Source: a virus
Reading direction: 5' to 3' (one strand)
DNA: 47,115 nucleotides
IMG/VR virus record: IMGVR_UViG_3300048790_000043
Coordinates: 1-47,115 of that record
Made by a program: the position numbers and the translations under genes. Shown here piece by piece: positions 22,417 through 32,189 of the stretch; within the stretch, counting starts at the first letter, position 1, and every line of letters begins with the position of its first letter. The notes under the pieces are model-generated. The model did not search any database, was not told the DNA's origin, and was given only the letters and a program-made list of their open reading frames with translations.

Positions 22417-24149
22417 CGGTCACCCTTTTTCCTGTTCGCCTGCAAAAGTCCGCCTACGGCAGGTTTCAGACTCCCTGCCTTATTGAGCGAACGCGCGACA
22501 AGCATCTGTCCCTCTGGAGACGCTATCAATTCCGGGGCTAAAACTCCCGTCACTCCTCCCGCGATCATGCCAGGAATACCGCCCTCTCGCCTGCCTTCGT
22601 AGGCTCCTGCTGCGCCCAATGTGAGCGCCCCTGTGTGGGCTCCAAATCGACCGGCGGCGCGTTGGAGAGTTGGAGCATTGCGGCTTACGGATTCCGCTGC
22701 CCTTTGTGCGGGTATCAAGTTGGAGATTCGACTGTTGAGCGGAAGCGTCTCCGGGGCAACGCGCCCCAATTCTCCAGTCATCGCCCCATATGCCCGCTGT
22801 CCAGCAGCGTTGGCTATCTGGTGGGTTGCAGGATTCCAAGTTAAGTGCTCATCGCTGAATCCCTGTTGAAGCCTTCCCAGATGAGATGGCGTAATATTCT
22901 CCGGGATAGCTTCGCCGCTTACCGCTCCTCTATGCAGGAAATCGCTCATATTGCTAACTTGTCCGTGGAGCGTCGGGGCTTCCATTCCTCGCGCTTTTCC
23001 TACGGCTTCCGAGAGGACGTTACGGGCGGGGCGAAGGGATGCTGAAGCATTTGGCAGCATCTCAGGGATAGGGCCTCCGCCAGTTGCGCCGGGGCGCAAC
23101 AATACGCCTTGAGGTTGGCCTGTGCCGCCGCGCTCCCCTGGAATCTGGCCGATATACTGCGATTGGCCCATGCCTGGATGAGAACCAAAATCGGTTTGAC
23201 GTATTCCTGTATCGCCAGATGCTAGGCGCTCTGGAAATTCTACTTGATGACCCGATGCCATAGGGGTACTCAAAGATGGAGCTTGCAGCATGGGCGGTCC
23301 CGGTCTGTCTGTTTGCGTCAATCGAATCGGCTGAGAAAGACGCCCTTCCACGTCCGCAGACTTGGCGAGTGGTATCTCTTGCTTCGGCGCTGGAAGTAAT
23401 CCCTTCACTGGATTCGGCTTCACGCTGGCATTATCCAGTAGTTGCTGGCGCTCTCCATACAAAGACGATATTTGCCCCTTGGCGCTCTCTGCAACACTTT
23501 CTGGCCGAATACCTTTCGTTTCATCCAGCACAGCCTGGCCGATGTCTCGTCCTCTGCCGCGCATGGCTTTAGTAATCCCCAGAGCGCCCTCGGCAACGAT
23601 TGGGGCTGCCGCCTTCATTCCTTGCCCAATCGCAGAGCCTCCAGCGCCTAAAGCCGCGCCTGTGCCGAAATCCCCTCCCTGGACTTTATTGACCGTGCCG
23701 GATGACAGCGCCGATGCGCCAATACGGGCCAGAGGACGAAGCATTGCCGGAGCCTTCGCTGCGAGTTTTTCCTCAGCTCCTCCGGGAAGCATGAACTCTG
23801 CCGCCTGCTCGGTACCTTTGCCAATAGCTTGCGCTGTGCCGTGCGTGGCGTTCATCTTCTCGCCTTCAGACCCCAGATAATCTTGCACGTCGCCAGGCAT
23901 GAGGGATTTCAGGCCAGGGATCTTCCCTTCCAAATTGCCAATCCCACGAATAGTGTTGAGTCCGCCTTTGGCTATGCCTTTTCCGAAATCGAGTGCGCCC
24001 TGCCCAATGGTCTGAAGCATCGACGGTTTAGCTGGGGCGCTCGGAGCCGCGCCGATAGGTTTCCCCTCGGCATCATATTCAACGCCCTGCGGAGAAGCGG
24101 GGAGCGGCTTGCCTTGCGCGTCGTACTCTACTGCTTGGGCGGCTGCCAT
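22413..24149 (-). CDS. Internal virion / ejection-type protein (578 aa)
   Basis: This begins with two direct repeats, VEYDAQGKPLP and VEYDAEGKPIG. A helical, Ala/Gly-rich membrane-active region follows (~65-200, for example GFGTGAALGAGGSAIGQGM), then a Pro-rich central part and a Gly-rich helical C-terminus. Gly/Ala-rich amphipathic helices behind an adaptor/tail gene are characteristic of podovirus ejection proteins, which leave the head with the DNA and form a conduit through the cell envelope. The start has GGAGG 10 nt upstream. Confidence 0.55.
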   Translation of the reverse strand: MAAAQAVEYDAQGKPLPASPQGVEYDAEGKPIGAAPSAPAKPSMLQTIGQGALDFGKGIAKGGLNTIRGIGNLEGKIPGLKSLMPGDVQDYLGSEGEKMNATHGTAQAIGKGTEQAAEFMLPGGAEEKLAAKAPAMLRPLARIGASALSSGTVNKVQGGDFGTGAALGAGGSAIGQGMKAAAPIVAEGALGITKAMRGRGRDIGQAVLDETKGIRPESVAESAKGQISSLYGERQQLLDNASVKPNPVKGLLPAPKQEIPLAKSADVEGRLSQPIRLTQTDRPGPPMLQAPSLSTPMASGHQVEFPERLASGDTGIRQTDFGSHPGMGQSQYIGQIPGERGGTGQPQGVLLRPGATGGGPIPEMLPNASASLRPARNVLSEAVGKARGMEAPTLHGQVSNMSDFLHRGAVSGEAIPENITPSHLGRLQQGFSDEHLTWNPATHQIANAAGQRAYGAMTGELGRVAPETLPLNSRISNLIPAQRAAESVSRNAPTLQRAAGRFGAHTGALTLGAAGAYEGRREGGIPGMIAGGVTGVLAPELIASPEGQMLVARSLNKAGSLKPAVGGLLQANRKKGDR

Positions 24150-25606
24150 GATCCCTTACCTCCATTTCCTTGAGGATTCCATATATATCCCTCGGGCACG
24201 GTAGCGGGGCGCGGAGGGATTCCCGATGGAGCGGAACTAGCATTTGCTCTGCTTCCAACAGTGCGTACTGTCCCGGCATTCAGGAATAGATGATTTGCCT
24301 CCTTGAGTTGATTTAAACCAGCCGATATTGCCTCCGGGTTGTCCTTGAAATGACCGATTGCCGAATCGAGTGCCTTGAGGGCGGCTTCGGAACGGCCGCC
24401 GAACGTGCCAGCCAAATGGTCGCCTGCGATTGTCCGCGCTGCGCGGAAACGTTGGGCGTCTGGATCTTGCGAGCCGAGCCAGACAGTGAAATCCGTTTTT
24501 CTCCCAGACGCTGGACCGAAAATATCAGGGCGGCTCGAAACGATGGATACCATATCGTCAATTTGCTGATCGGCTGACCGAGCCATGTCGCCCTTATTCC
24601 GTTCCGTTCCTGTCGGGCGCACGTTCGGGCTGAAAGAGCTTCCAACCGTCAGGCCCTCATCCGTAATCATTGCACCCGGAAGAGCATTTCCCGATGCATC
24701 TGTCCCCTTGTACCTGGCGTTGTATACTTGCTCGGACAATCCGAGCCTACGAAGGGCAATTTGGCGAGCCTGATTTGCGCCCTCTATTCTCTGCTGTGCA
24801 ATTCTAGCTTGCGGACTGTTCGGATCAGCCTGAACCTTTTTAAGAGCCGATGATGCGTCTGCAAGCTCTTCCTGAGATGCTTTCAGGTCATGCACCGCTT
24901 GCTGCTGCTCGGACATTTCTCCGTAAGCCAGCGGCTGGATCGTGCCATCTTCGGCAGTCTTGTATCCATGCGTATGGAGCTGTTCTTCGATCTGCGACTG
25001 GTGGTGCTCCTGAGTTTCGCCTAATTTTTCGGCACCGAGAGCCGCTTGTGCCTCGTGCAAGGCGGGAAGTGAATTGGTTTCCCGCGTCTGGGCTTGTTTC
25101 CCCTCATTGGCCACATCCTGAGCTACCTGATGCTGATCTCCGCGCACATCTGCGAGATGATGTAAGGATGTTCCTGGAGTAGCAAGATCAACCGAGGGAG
25201 CTACTGCGCGAAGTCCAATATCCCCTAACTGCGCAAGTCCCTGCGCTCCGATGCCGAGAATCTTCCCCAATAGTGGATGCGCCTGCCCAAGGCCGCTATT
25301 TTCAATCTTCCCTGAAATCTGAGAAATTCCCGATCCAGTGCTCAGTTTGCGCGACAACTCCGCTTCGTCTCCTGCCGATGTGCCGCGAGGGGCGTTGACC
25401 TTTGGAGAAGGAGTGGACGGCGCTGAGGGAGCAGGCATAGGAAGATTTACCGATGCTGGCTCCGGGCCATTCGCAGGAGGCATCACGGCTCCCTGCATTT
25501 GCGGAGATGCTGGCTTTTGCATGGACGCGACGAGTTGCGCCTTGAGTGCTGGATTATCAAGGAGAGGATTTCCTGTCGGCTGCGGAATTATCGCTGACGT
25601 AGCCAT
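24128..25606 (-). CDS. Internal virion / ejection-type protein (492 aa)
   Basis: The first ~90 residues are Pro/Ala/Ser-rich and disordered. The remainder is helical with a hydrophobic Gly/Leu stretch (~110-140, LLGKILGIGAQGLAQLGDIGLRA), long Gln/Glu/Ala helices (~170-310) and a C-terminal region ending GYIWNPQGNGG. It is likely to be a DNA-ejection protein, second in a set of three (186, 492 and 578 aa). The ATG has GGAGG upstream and lies one base after the preceding gene. Confidence 0.55.
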   Translation of the reverse strand: MATSAIIPQPTGNPLLDNPALKAQLVASMQKPASPQMQGAVMPPANGPEPASVNLPMPAPSAPSTPSPKVNAPRGTSAGDEAELSRKLSTGSGISQISGKIENSGLGQAHPLLGKILGIGAQGLAQLGDIGLRAVAPSVDLATPGTSLHHLADVRGDQHQVAQDVANEGKQAQTRETNSLPALHEAQAALGAEKLGETQEHHQSQIEEQLHTHGYKTAEDGTIQPLAYGEMSEQQQAVHDLKASQEELADASSALKKVQADPNSPQARIAQQRIEGANQARQIALRRLGLSEQVYNARYKGTDASGNALPGAMITDEGLTVGSSFSPNVRPTGTERNKGDMARSADQQIDDMVSIVSSRPDIFGPASGRKTDFTVWLGSQDPDAQRFRAARTIAGDHLAGTFGGRSEAALKALDSAIGHFKDNPEAISAGLNQLKEANHLFLNAGTVRTVGSRANASSAPSGIPPRPATVPEGYIWNPQGNGGKGSWQPPKQ

Positions 25607-26167
25607 CTATCCTCCCCCAGAGAGCGCGGCGGCTCCTACTTGGCCGCCACTGTTTATGCCCTGCATCAAGAGCTTCATCCACGGATCGTTTGCCGCGCTG
25701 GAATCAGCCCCGGAAAGCGCCTGATTGCTCAACCCGAGAGCGTTCAATCCACCGCTCTGCTCAGTCCCCATGACGCCTTCTAGTCCACCCAATGCCCCGC
25801 GCTGATTCTGCTGGCCAAGGTTTGCGCTTTGCACTTCGGTTCCTGTTGCTGCCCTCGAAAGATTTGCGCCCGCCGCCCTCGAAGCTGATCCAATTGCGGA
25901 CTGTCCAGCACCCGCGTTCCTCGTTCTGGCCGCGTAGAGACCGCCGCCGCCAACGGCACCGGCATTTGTCCCGCCTGCGGACTGTTGAGCGGACGTGTTG
26001 ATTGCCGCTTTTTCTCCCGGCGTATATCCCACGGGATGCGCGGCGCGGGCTGCAAGTGTCGGCTCCAACCCCCCATATACGTTCGCGGCGTTCGCCGTGA
26101 GTTGATTGGAAAGGTTCTGCCCGGTTGCGCTATTAGCTAATTGGTTTTGTTCTACGCCTTTAGGCAT
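25607..26167 (-). CDS. Small Ala/Gly-rich internal virion-type protein (186 aa)
   Basis: Starting MPKGVEQNQLANSATG, this is rich in Ala, Gly, Gln and Ser, with no strong hydrophobic segment. It is predicted to be helical and disordered. Its position directly before the two larger ejection-type genes suggests it belongs to the same internal set. It overlaps the acetyltransferase-like gene by 8 nt. Confidence 0.5.
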   Translation of the reverse strand: MPKGVEQNQLANSATGQNLSNQLTANAANVYGGLEPTLAARAAHPVGYTPGEKAAINTSAQQSAGGTNAGAVGGGGLYAARTRNAGAGQSAIGSASRAAGANLSRAATGTEVQSANLGQQNQRGALGGLEGVMGTEQSGGLNALGLSNQALSGADSSAANDPWMKLLMQGINSGGQVGAAALSGGG

Positions 26168-26576
26168 TTTTCGGCACTCCCTTCCAATCCAAAATACGGT
26201 AGGCGGGCCAAGTCTTTTCCCACCCAAACCACCTGCGTAGATGTCGTCCGTAGGACTTTTCGATCTGTGGCGGAATGAACGAAAAGCCCTCTGAGTACCC
26301 CTTTTTTGCTATGGTATCCCGAATCGCACCATGCAATAACCTGATCCCCTCCATCTTGACTACTGGGTGCAACTGCCCAGCCGGAGAAAATAGGTAGATT
26401 TCCAAAGTCCTCTGCGCCACCGCCCCGAGAATAATCTCCCCGCGCTCGTCTACTACTACCTCTAAAGCTTCCATCGTCGGAGAATCGAGAGCGGGAAACG
26501 GGAAATCCAGACCACTCTCGGCATGAAGCCGCTTGAGCGTATCGTAATCTTCCGGTTTGGCTGTCCTCGTTATCAC
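26160..26576 (-). CDS. GNAT-like acetyltransferase (138 aa)
   Basis: The GTG start overlaps the preceding stop (GTGA). The pattern MITRTAKPEDYDTLKRLHAESG is the usual beta-1/alpha-1 start of GNAT proteins. The typical acetyl-CoA loop (Q/RxxGxG/A) is not evident, so the fold is likely but activity is uncertain. Such proteins occur among podovirus tail and internal-virion genes, in some cases needed for tail maturation, in others unexplained. Confidence 0.5.
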   Translation of the reverse strand: MITRTAKPEDYDTLKRLHAESGLDFPFPALDSPTMEALEVVVDERGEIILGAVAQRTLEIYLFSPAGQLHPVVKMEGIRLLHGAIRDTIAKKGYSEGFSFIPPQIEKSYGRHLRRWFGWEKTWPAYRILDWKGVPKNA

Positions 26577-27112
26577 ACATTCCTCGTTGGCGGATTCGCG
26601 CCTCGATATGGGCCGCCGAAGCCTGGCGGTTGGCCTGCCTTGGTAGTGCCTGCCGCCTGAGAAGGAAGCAGTGTCGGCGAGCCCCTGCCGCCCGTTACCG
26701 CATTTGGAAAGCGCACAGGAGGCGTTGATGCTCCACTGGAGTAGCGCGCCCGCACCTGGTAGTTGGCAAGAAGTGCTCCCACCGGCAAAACGCCGTTCCT
26801 TGAGGTCCCCACGTCGTAGGTATGGGTTACGCCGCCGGCCGTCGCATCGATCTCATATGTCACTCCCTGATAAAAGTCGGACTTGTGCGTGATCGCATAT
26901 TGCACTCCCTGGGGATGAGGCACGATTTGGAGCGCATCGGGAGTGGGAGGCGGCGCGGGCGTTCCCTGGAGATTGCTGTTGGTCTGCTGCTCCAAGGTGC
27001 CCAGCCCGGTCCTCACGTCCGTGAGCGCTTCAAATAGCCGCGCACCGAACTCAGGATGCCCATCTAGCTTGAGGCTGCGTATCCAGTCCAGATTGCGAAT
27101 GTTAGCTGGCAT
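26573..27112 (-). CDS. Tail or fibre-attachment-type protein (179 aa)
   Basis: The start is ATG sharing a base with the stop of the 1,299-aa gene (TAATG). The first ~40 residues are helical (NIRNLDWIRSLKLDG...ALTDVRTGLGTLEQQ), as in trimeric stalks. A fibronectin-like beta domain follows (~60-140, for example GVQYAITHKSDFYQGVTYEI), then a Pro/Gly-rich tail. It may join fibres to the tail hub. Confidence 0.5.
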   Translation of the reverse strand: MPANIRNLDWIRSLKLDGHPEFGARLFEALTDVRTGLGTLEQQTNSNLQGTPAPPPTPDALQIVPHPQGVQYAITHKSDFYQGVTYEIDATAGGVTHTYDVGTSRNGVLPVGALLANYQVRARYSSGASTPPVRFPNAVTGGRGSPTLLPSQAAGTTKAGQPPGFGGPYRGANPPTRNV

Positions 27113-30100
27113 TATTGGTTCACCCCAAGCACTAGAATACGCGCGTTCCTGAAAAAGGCTTCCAGTCTGGTCAGCACAAAGCTGCACCCAATGCCGGAAA
27201 CCGGAGACGGGTAGATTTTGATGAATATCCTGTCTCCCTGAGCCATGCCGCCGCCAAAGTTGCGATCTTTGTAGAAATTGGCGGTCAGTGTTCTGGTGGT
27301 AGACAGCGGCCACGGATTATTCAGATTGTCTGGATAATATTCGAGCGTCACCTGCGAGTTCGTGTCTCCCGCGATTGCTTGAATCTGAGCGAGCACGAAT
27401 GCCAGCAAAAGTCTTCCATTCTTGAGTTGCATCTGCTGCCTGCGTTCAGGGTCGATGAATGCGTAGGTCGTGTAGTACGGAAAGAATTGTCCATAATCGT
27501 CGTCTATCGTCATCGCCGGATTCAAAGTGTAGACGTTGCCGTATCCAGACGCCAATCCGGGAGCCTGGCCGTTTCCACCGAAGAAGCACGTCGTCAGCGA
27601 TCCCGGTGAACGATACATCCGAGCGGCCCCATTCATGGTGCTTATCCAGTGAGTCCACTTCCTGGAATTGTCGGTAGCAATGAGCTTTCCAGAAAACGAC
27701 GGATGGAACGGGGGAGAACTGGCGATAGCCTGCGCGTTTCCCAAGTGCTGATAATCCAAAACATAGATCTGGCTGGGAGCAGTAGCAGCGCCAATCGGCA
27801 GACCGAACATCAGCAGGCGAGATACCGGATCGTTCAATGCCCATGCCGTTGTTGCCGCCGCCATGTTGATTTGAATCGAAGCATTCGGCGTTGCGGGATA
27901 GTTCCAGTTTGGCTGAATCTCCTGAGAAATCTTTTCCGGTAAGCCGCCGCCATAGATCACGGCTCCAACGTCGCTAGCCCAGGCCATCCAATCTTCTCCA
28001 CCAGCCTCAGTGGCGTCGTCTGCCTGCGAAACCGTCAACCCGAACGCGGACAATGCGCCGCAACTTCCGGCGATAGGCTCAACTTCCCATCCCGACGGCT
28101 CGGTTACGGCGCCGCCTGTCGTCTCGTGCAATTTTCCCGATGGCGCTTGAGTAACGATGCACAAGGTGCCACGGACAATGCCCATATCCATGATTTTGGC
28201 TGTATCGACTGGTCCCCATTGGCCGGTATCTCCATCAATTCCCTCGGGATTGTTTACGTAGCTCGCATAGGACTTGTTTTCGAGGTATGGAGTTTGAGCG
28301 AAGATCGGTTGAATGTCATCTATCGTGATCGTCCCCGCCCCAGAAAGCGACACGCCACCGCCCCAGAACTGAAATGTCAAATCGGAAGGGATGTTATCGG
28401 GAAGTTCCGCAGAGAATTGCGCCTCGTACCATTGGCCCTGCGTCGAATTGGCAATCGGAACGATGACCGAGGAAACAAATGAAGTCGAACTGCTGGAAAG
28501 TTCAAAAATGATCGTCGGGCTTTGGAATGTCGTGTCGCCGTTCGTGTGCGCCCAGAATCGTATGGAGTAGGTTTGGTTTCCGAGGAATATCGGGTCTCCA
28601 TAGGCATCCAGGTATCCAGATTGTCTCAAGTTTCCATATTGGGCAGTGGATTGACCAAGCGTGATTTGCCACGCCATTCCAAAATGGTCATTGACCAAAA
28701 TTCCAGTACCCCAATAGGCGGGGTTCGCGGTCCACCCAAGCGGATAATTGAGATTGTCTCCCTGGACGGAATGGTAAAAGGGGCTCCATCCTCCCTCGAA
28801 ACCAAGATTGAGTAAATTCTGAATGACGTTTCTCTGACCAAACGAAATGAGCCGCGACAAGTAGGTACGAAACCCAAGAGCGCCGTCAAGAACGATCTGA
28901 TTCGCGAGATTGTTTCCAGGCAGGCTGATCCCGGTTGCGGCATAGAGAGTGTTGTCCGAGAAATCCAGAAACGCGCTCGTGGTCGTGTTGTCGTTTACTA
29001 CAGTGGAAGTTGAAACTACCTGTCCCTCCAATTGAGCGGGAAACGGGATATAGAAAAATGGCGGCAACTGCCCAGGAACATCCGCCTGCGCTCCGGTGAA
29101 TGCCAGAATCCTTGCAATCACGTTTGGAGGGCCATAGGGGATGTTGGTAACGCTCACGTACTGGCCGCCGTTCAAGATCACGCTCACGGGCGGCGACGGG
29201 GCGGGAATGGCCCCTTGGCGAGTGAGCCAGAGAACTTGGCACAGGTGCAATCCCGGCGCGGCCTGACCAAAGGGAGTTACAGTCCCAACCGCCGATGTCG
29301 AGCCGTTCGGTCCCGGCTGGTAGTAGTAGAAATGTTGCGGGTCCACAACCTCGGTGACGAAGAATGTTCCCTCCCACTGAAATCCAACCGTCCCGCTAGT
29401 CCACGTTCCATCCGCATAACTTACCGCGATATAAAAAGTCGTCGGGGTGGGACACGAATCGACGGAAAAATAATTGGGCGCGGGCGTGTTGTCTGGGATC
29501 GGCCAAGCGACATACACCGTGCCGGTATCCGCCGTGGCATTGATCACGTCTGGATCGGTAGCCGTGATGGGCGTTTGGAAGTAGGAAATCTGGTTCGGAG
29601 ATGGCACGGACTCCACCGTGACACTGTTGGCGTTGAAGCTGAAGGAAGTAGACCCGGTCGACGTGGTGACACTCGACACCTGTATGACAGCACCCGGCTG
29701 GAGCTTATGATTGTTCACTGTCGTAAGAGTTGTCTTGCCTGCCGTCCACTGCGCCGAGGCGATGGCCGAAACAGACGCCGGTTCAACTCCCACAATAGAT
29801 ACGTCGATTCCGGGTATCAGTCCATGCGGCTGAAGAGTCGTCACCAGCGCCAATCCTGGGGCTACTTCCGCGTCGATGACGATAGACGATACGGTTGCCA
29901 CCGTGCCTGAGCCGGAAAGCGTGTAGTACACCTGCACCATGTAAGGGCCGTTCAGGAAGACACGCACGGAGTCGCAGGTTGCCGACACGGCAAAAGCGAA
30001 CGTAGGGCTGTTGATTATGGTTGGAGTTGGGCTTGCTCCCCACTGATCGGCTGCGCCTCCGTAGGAGTTGTTTGTAATGGTCGTGGTGATTGCGGTGGCC

Positions 30101-31011
30101 GGAGACTTGGCGGTGCCGATCTGAGATCCAGAGTTAAAGAGTGCGACCTGGTAAATCGTTCCGGTGGTGGTGGACTGGGAATTTATCCCAAAACTAACAA
30201 CAACTCCCAAAATGGTTGCCGCCGATGGGATATTGAATCCGAACCCTCCAGCCACAAACGCAGAAAGCGCCGAGGTTCCGGGATTGAAGTTAGACCTCCA
30301 CTGGCTTCCGACAAATGACCACGCGCTAGACGCGGTTTGCGATGCGGAGGTTCTCTCCTGGTTTACCGTTGTCGCATTTGAGTCAGGCACATTGGAAATC
30401 TGCGCCTGGTAGCCAACCTTCAGATAGTGCGCGGTAGCTGTGGCACACAGTACCTGGTCGTTGCTCCGCGTGAGCGTGTTTCCACTGGAGACCATTTGAG
30501 ATGATGGCAAAGCCACGCTGGTCACCACCGGCGGCGCACCCGGACCGTCCATCGTGTACCGGTCAAGATAAGTGCCATCGTATTGCAGAGGGACTTCCGT
30601 CCCATGCAGTCCATCCGAGATCGCGATATACTCCCGCCCAAATTTGGTGATGGACCTGCACAGGCTGCCGGGAATCGACTGAGCTAATTGGGAAATTGCC
30701 CCAGGAGTGTTGGTTAAATCTTCAACCCACAATCTACCGGCAGAATCAAGATACAGATTCTCGATGTTCCCCGCGGGCGTGACGAAACTCTTCCCATACA
30801 CCGCCGTGGGCGTGACGCCGCCGACTGGAGGAAAGCTGATTCCTGGGATTTTCTGAAAGGCCGCACGAGATCCTGTGAAGCCCGGCCCATAAATCACATC
30901 CTGATTATCGGGTGAGACATTCTCAGGAAGCGCATCGGGAGACACGTCGGTAACCCAAGATCCGAAGACCTCCAGGGCTGCGCCAACGGCTCCCGATGCG
31001 TTGATCGGCAT
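27112..31011 (-). CDS. Very large tail protein (1,299 aa), tail-hub/needle position
   Basis: The order adaptor, small protein, large protein, internal virion proteins and fibres matches the podovirus tail-tube B or P22 gp10 position. The first ~180 residues resemble such hub proteins (VTDVSPDALPENVSPDNQDVIYGPGFTGSR). After them comes an insertion of roughly 600 residues of Ser/Thr/Val-rich Ig-like beta modules. The C-terminal ~350 residues resemble the propeller or knob part again. It is much larger than gp10 (~470) or T7 gp12 (~790), probably through added beta modules. No catalytic motif is visible. Confidence 0.6.
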   Translation of the reverse strand: MPINASGAVGAALEVFGSWVTDVSPDALPENVSPDNQDVIYGPGFTGSRAAFQKIPGISFPPVGGVTPTAVYGKSFVTPAGNIENLYLDSAGRLWVEDLTNTPGAISQLAQSIPGSLCRSITKFGREYIAISDGLHGTEVPLQYDGTYLDRYTMDGPGAPPVVTSVALPSSQMVSSGNTLTRSNDQVLCATATAHYLKVGYQAQISNVPDSNATTVNQERTSASQTASSAWSFVGSQWRSNFNPGTSALSAFVAGGFGFNIPSAATILGVVVSFGINSQSTTTGTIYQVALFNSGSQIGTAKSPATAITTTITNNSYGGAADQWGASPTPTIINSPTFAFAVSATCDSVRVFLNGPYMVQVYYTLSGSGTVATVSSIVIDAEVAPGLALVTTLQPHGLIPGIDVSIVGVEPASVSAIASAQWTAGKTTLTTVNNHKLQPGAVIQVSSVTTSTGSTSFSFNANSVTVESVPSPNQISYFQTPITATDPDVINATADTGTVYVAWPIPDNTPAPNYFSVDSCPTPTTFYIAVSYADGTWTSGTVGFQWEGTFFVTEVVDPQHFYYYQPGPNGSTSAVGTVTPFGQAAPGLHLCQVLWLTRQGAIPAPSPPVSVILNGGQYVSVTNIPYGPPNVIARILAFTGAQADVPGQLPPFFYIPFPAQLEGQVVSTSTVVNDNTTTSAFLDFSDNTLYAATGISLPGNNLANQIVLDGALGFRTYLSRLISFGQRNVIQNLLNLGFEGGWSPFYHSVQGDNLNYPLGWTANPAYWGTGILVNDHFGMAWQITLGQSTAQYGNLRQSGYLDAYGDPIFLGNQTYSIRFWAHTNGDTTFQSPTIIFELSSSSTSFVSSVIVPIANSTQGQWYEAQFSAELPDNIPSDLTFQFWGGGVSLSGAGTITIDDIQPIFAQTPYLENKSYASYVNNPEGIDGDTGQWGPVDTAKIMDMGIVRGTLCIVTQAPSGKLHETTGGAVTEPSGWEVEPIAGSCGALSAFGLTVSQADDATEAGGEDWMAWASDVGAVIYGGGLPEKISQEIQPNWNYPATPNASIQINMAAATTAWALNDPVSRLLMFGLPIGAATAPSQIYVLDYQHLGNAQAIASSPPFHPSFSGKLIATDNSRKWTHWISTMNGAARMYRSPGSLTTCFFGGNGQAPGLASGYGNVYTLNPAMTIDDDYGQFFPYYTTYAFIDPERRQQMQLKNGRLLLAFVLAQIQAIAGDTNSQVTLEYYPDNLNNPWPLSTTRTLTANFYKDRNFGGGMAQGDRIFIKIYPSPVSGIGCSFVLTRLEAFFRNARILVLGVNQ

Positions 31012-31380
31012 TTAGCGCCCCAGCGGAAGCCATACACGCGCTTTGACCACCGTGGTCGAGAACGTCGATCCATACGCTCCTGCGGCAAACTGAGTGCCCT
31101 GCGTAGAGAAGATTTGTACCTTACCGTTAGCTATAGTCGTCCCAAGGGCGTAGATGAAGCTATAGCCGGTAGCAGTCTGGCTCGTGCTCGGTTGCTCGTA
31201 GATCTCAACCCGCACGGGGACAGAGTTGCTGGAAACTCCGGCTACGGCAAACGACAGAGTATCGCCGCCGGTCGAATAGCTTCCAGAGAAAGTGAGCGAG
31301 CCCAAATAAAACTGCTCGCGGTCGGTTACATCCGCTCCCTGCGGAAGGATGCTGTTGTCAAGTGCGAACGATACCGCCAT
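31012..31380 (-). CDS. Small beta-rich virion protein (122 aa)
   Basis: The ATG of MAVSFALDNSILPQG has an excellent ribosome site (AGGAGGAA). The protein is almost all beta-strand in character, with Ser, Thr, Val and Gly. It may be a head-fibre or decoration protein, or a tail completion protein. It lies between the adaptor-like gene and the giant tail gene. Confidence 0.55.
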   Translation of the reverse strand: MAVSFALDNSILPQGADVTDREQFYLGSLTFSGSYSTGGDTLSFAVAGVSSNSVPVRVEIYEQPSTSQTATGYSFIYALGTTIANGKVQIFSTQGTQFAAGAYGSTFSTTVVKARVWLPLGR

Positions 31381-31388
31381 GGTTCCTC

Positions 31389-32189
31389 CTACCAAACGCC
31401 GTATCCATACCCTGAACGATTGCCGCAATAGGGGCGGCGCTGGGTAGGAACACGCTGTTTCTGTGAGACTTCGATGTTGTAGATCTGCCGCGCGGCCTGT
31501 TGTGCCTTTGCGGTGAACGATCCCGATAAATCCTCTCGGGCCTGAACAACTTCATCGGCAATGAAGTACGCCAGAGCTGTTTTTGCTCGCATGATCGGGA
31601 CCGGCTGATTCTGCCACTCCAAGTCACCTTGCGTAATGAAGTCCGGCAAGTAAATCGCTAACTCCATCCGCAAGTCCATCGAATAGATCGAGCCTGGCAT
31701 ATAGAGCGTGTTGTTCTCCCATAGCCACCAGCCATTGTATGGACCCTTACGCGGCTCGGGAAGGTAGTCCTTAGCCATCTGCATTGGCTGAAAGCTGGAC
31801 TGGCTCCCCGTCAGTCTTTCTCCGATGCGCAGTGGAAGAATCATGTTCTGGGGAAGAACCGTCACATACGGGGGTGCCACTTCCGTACCGCTGCAATTGG
31901 TGAACGCGCTCCATGTGAGGCTTGTCCATAAGGCTGGGTCAACCGAATCGACCACCGGATACGCCAAGCCCAAAAATGGCTGCTTGAATACCGAGTAGCC
32001 GAGCGTGGCAAGAAAGAATTGAAGTTCCCTCCAGCCAGCGTTTGTGTACTCCTGCATGAAGGGCTGTGAATCCTGCAAAATATCCCCAGCCAAAGACCCG
32101 ATGGTATCGAGCATCTTGGAGCGAACGAGGTTCAGCACGGAATCTACCGTGTCTGTCGGCATCGTCGGCTGAGGAGGAGGCAGGGGCAC
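31389..32189 (-). CDS. Head-to-tail adaptor-like protein (266 aa)
   Basis: The protein begins with a Pro-rich GTG-initiated segment, then a helix (DTVDSVLNLVRSKMLDTIGSLAGDI). Beta-rich parts with many Trp follow (GPYNGWWLWENNTLYMPG), then a C-terminal helix that includes MRAKTALAYFIADEV. This resembles adaptor proteins (P22 gp4 / T7 gp11) that bind below the portal. The GTG directly follows the preceding stop, with AAAGG about 10 nt upstream. Confidence 0.5.
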   Translation of the reverse strand: MPLPPPQPTMPTDTVDSVLNLVRSKMLDTIGSLAGDILQDSQPFMQEYTNAGWRELQFFLATLGYSVFKQPFLGLAYPVVDSVDPALWTSLTWSAFTNCSGTEVAPPYVTVLPQNMILPLRIGERLTGSQSSFQPMQMAKDYLPEPRKGPYNGWWLWENNTLYMPGSIYSMDLRMELAIYLPDFITQGDLEWQNQPVPIMRAKTALAYFIADEVVQAREDLSGSFTAKAQQAARQIYNIEVSQKQRVPTQRRPYCGNRSGYGYGVW

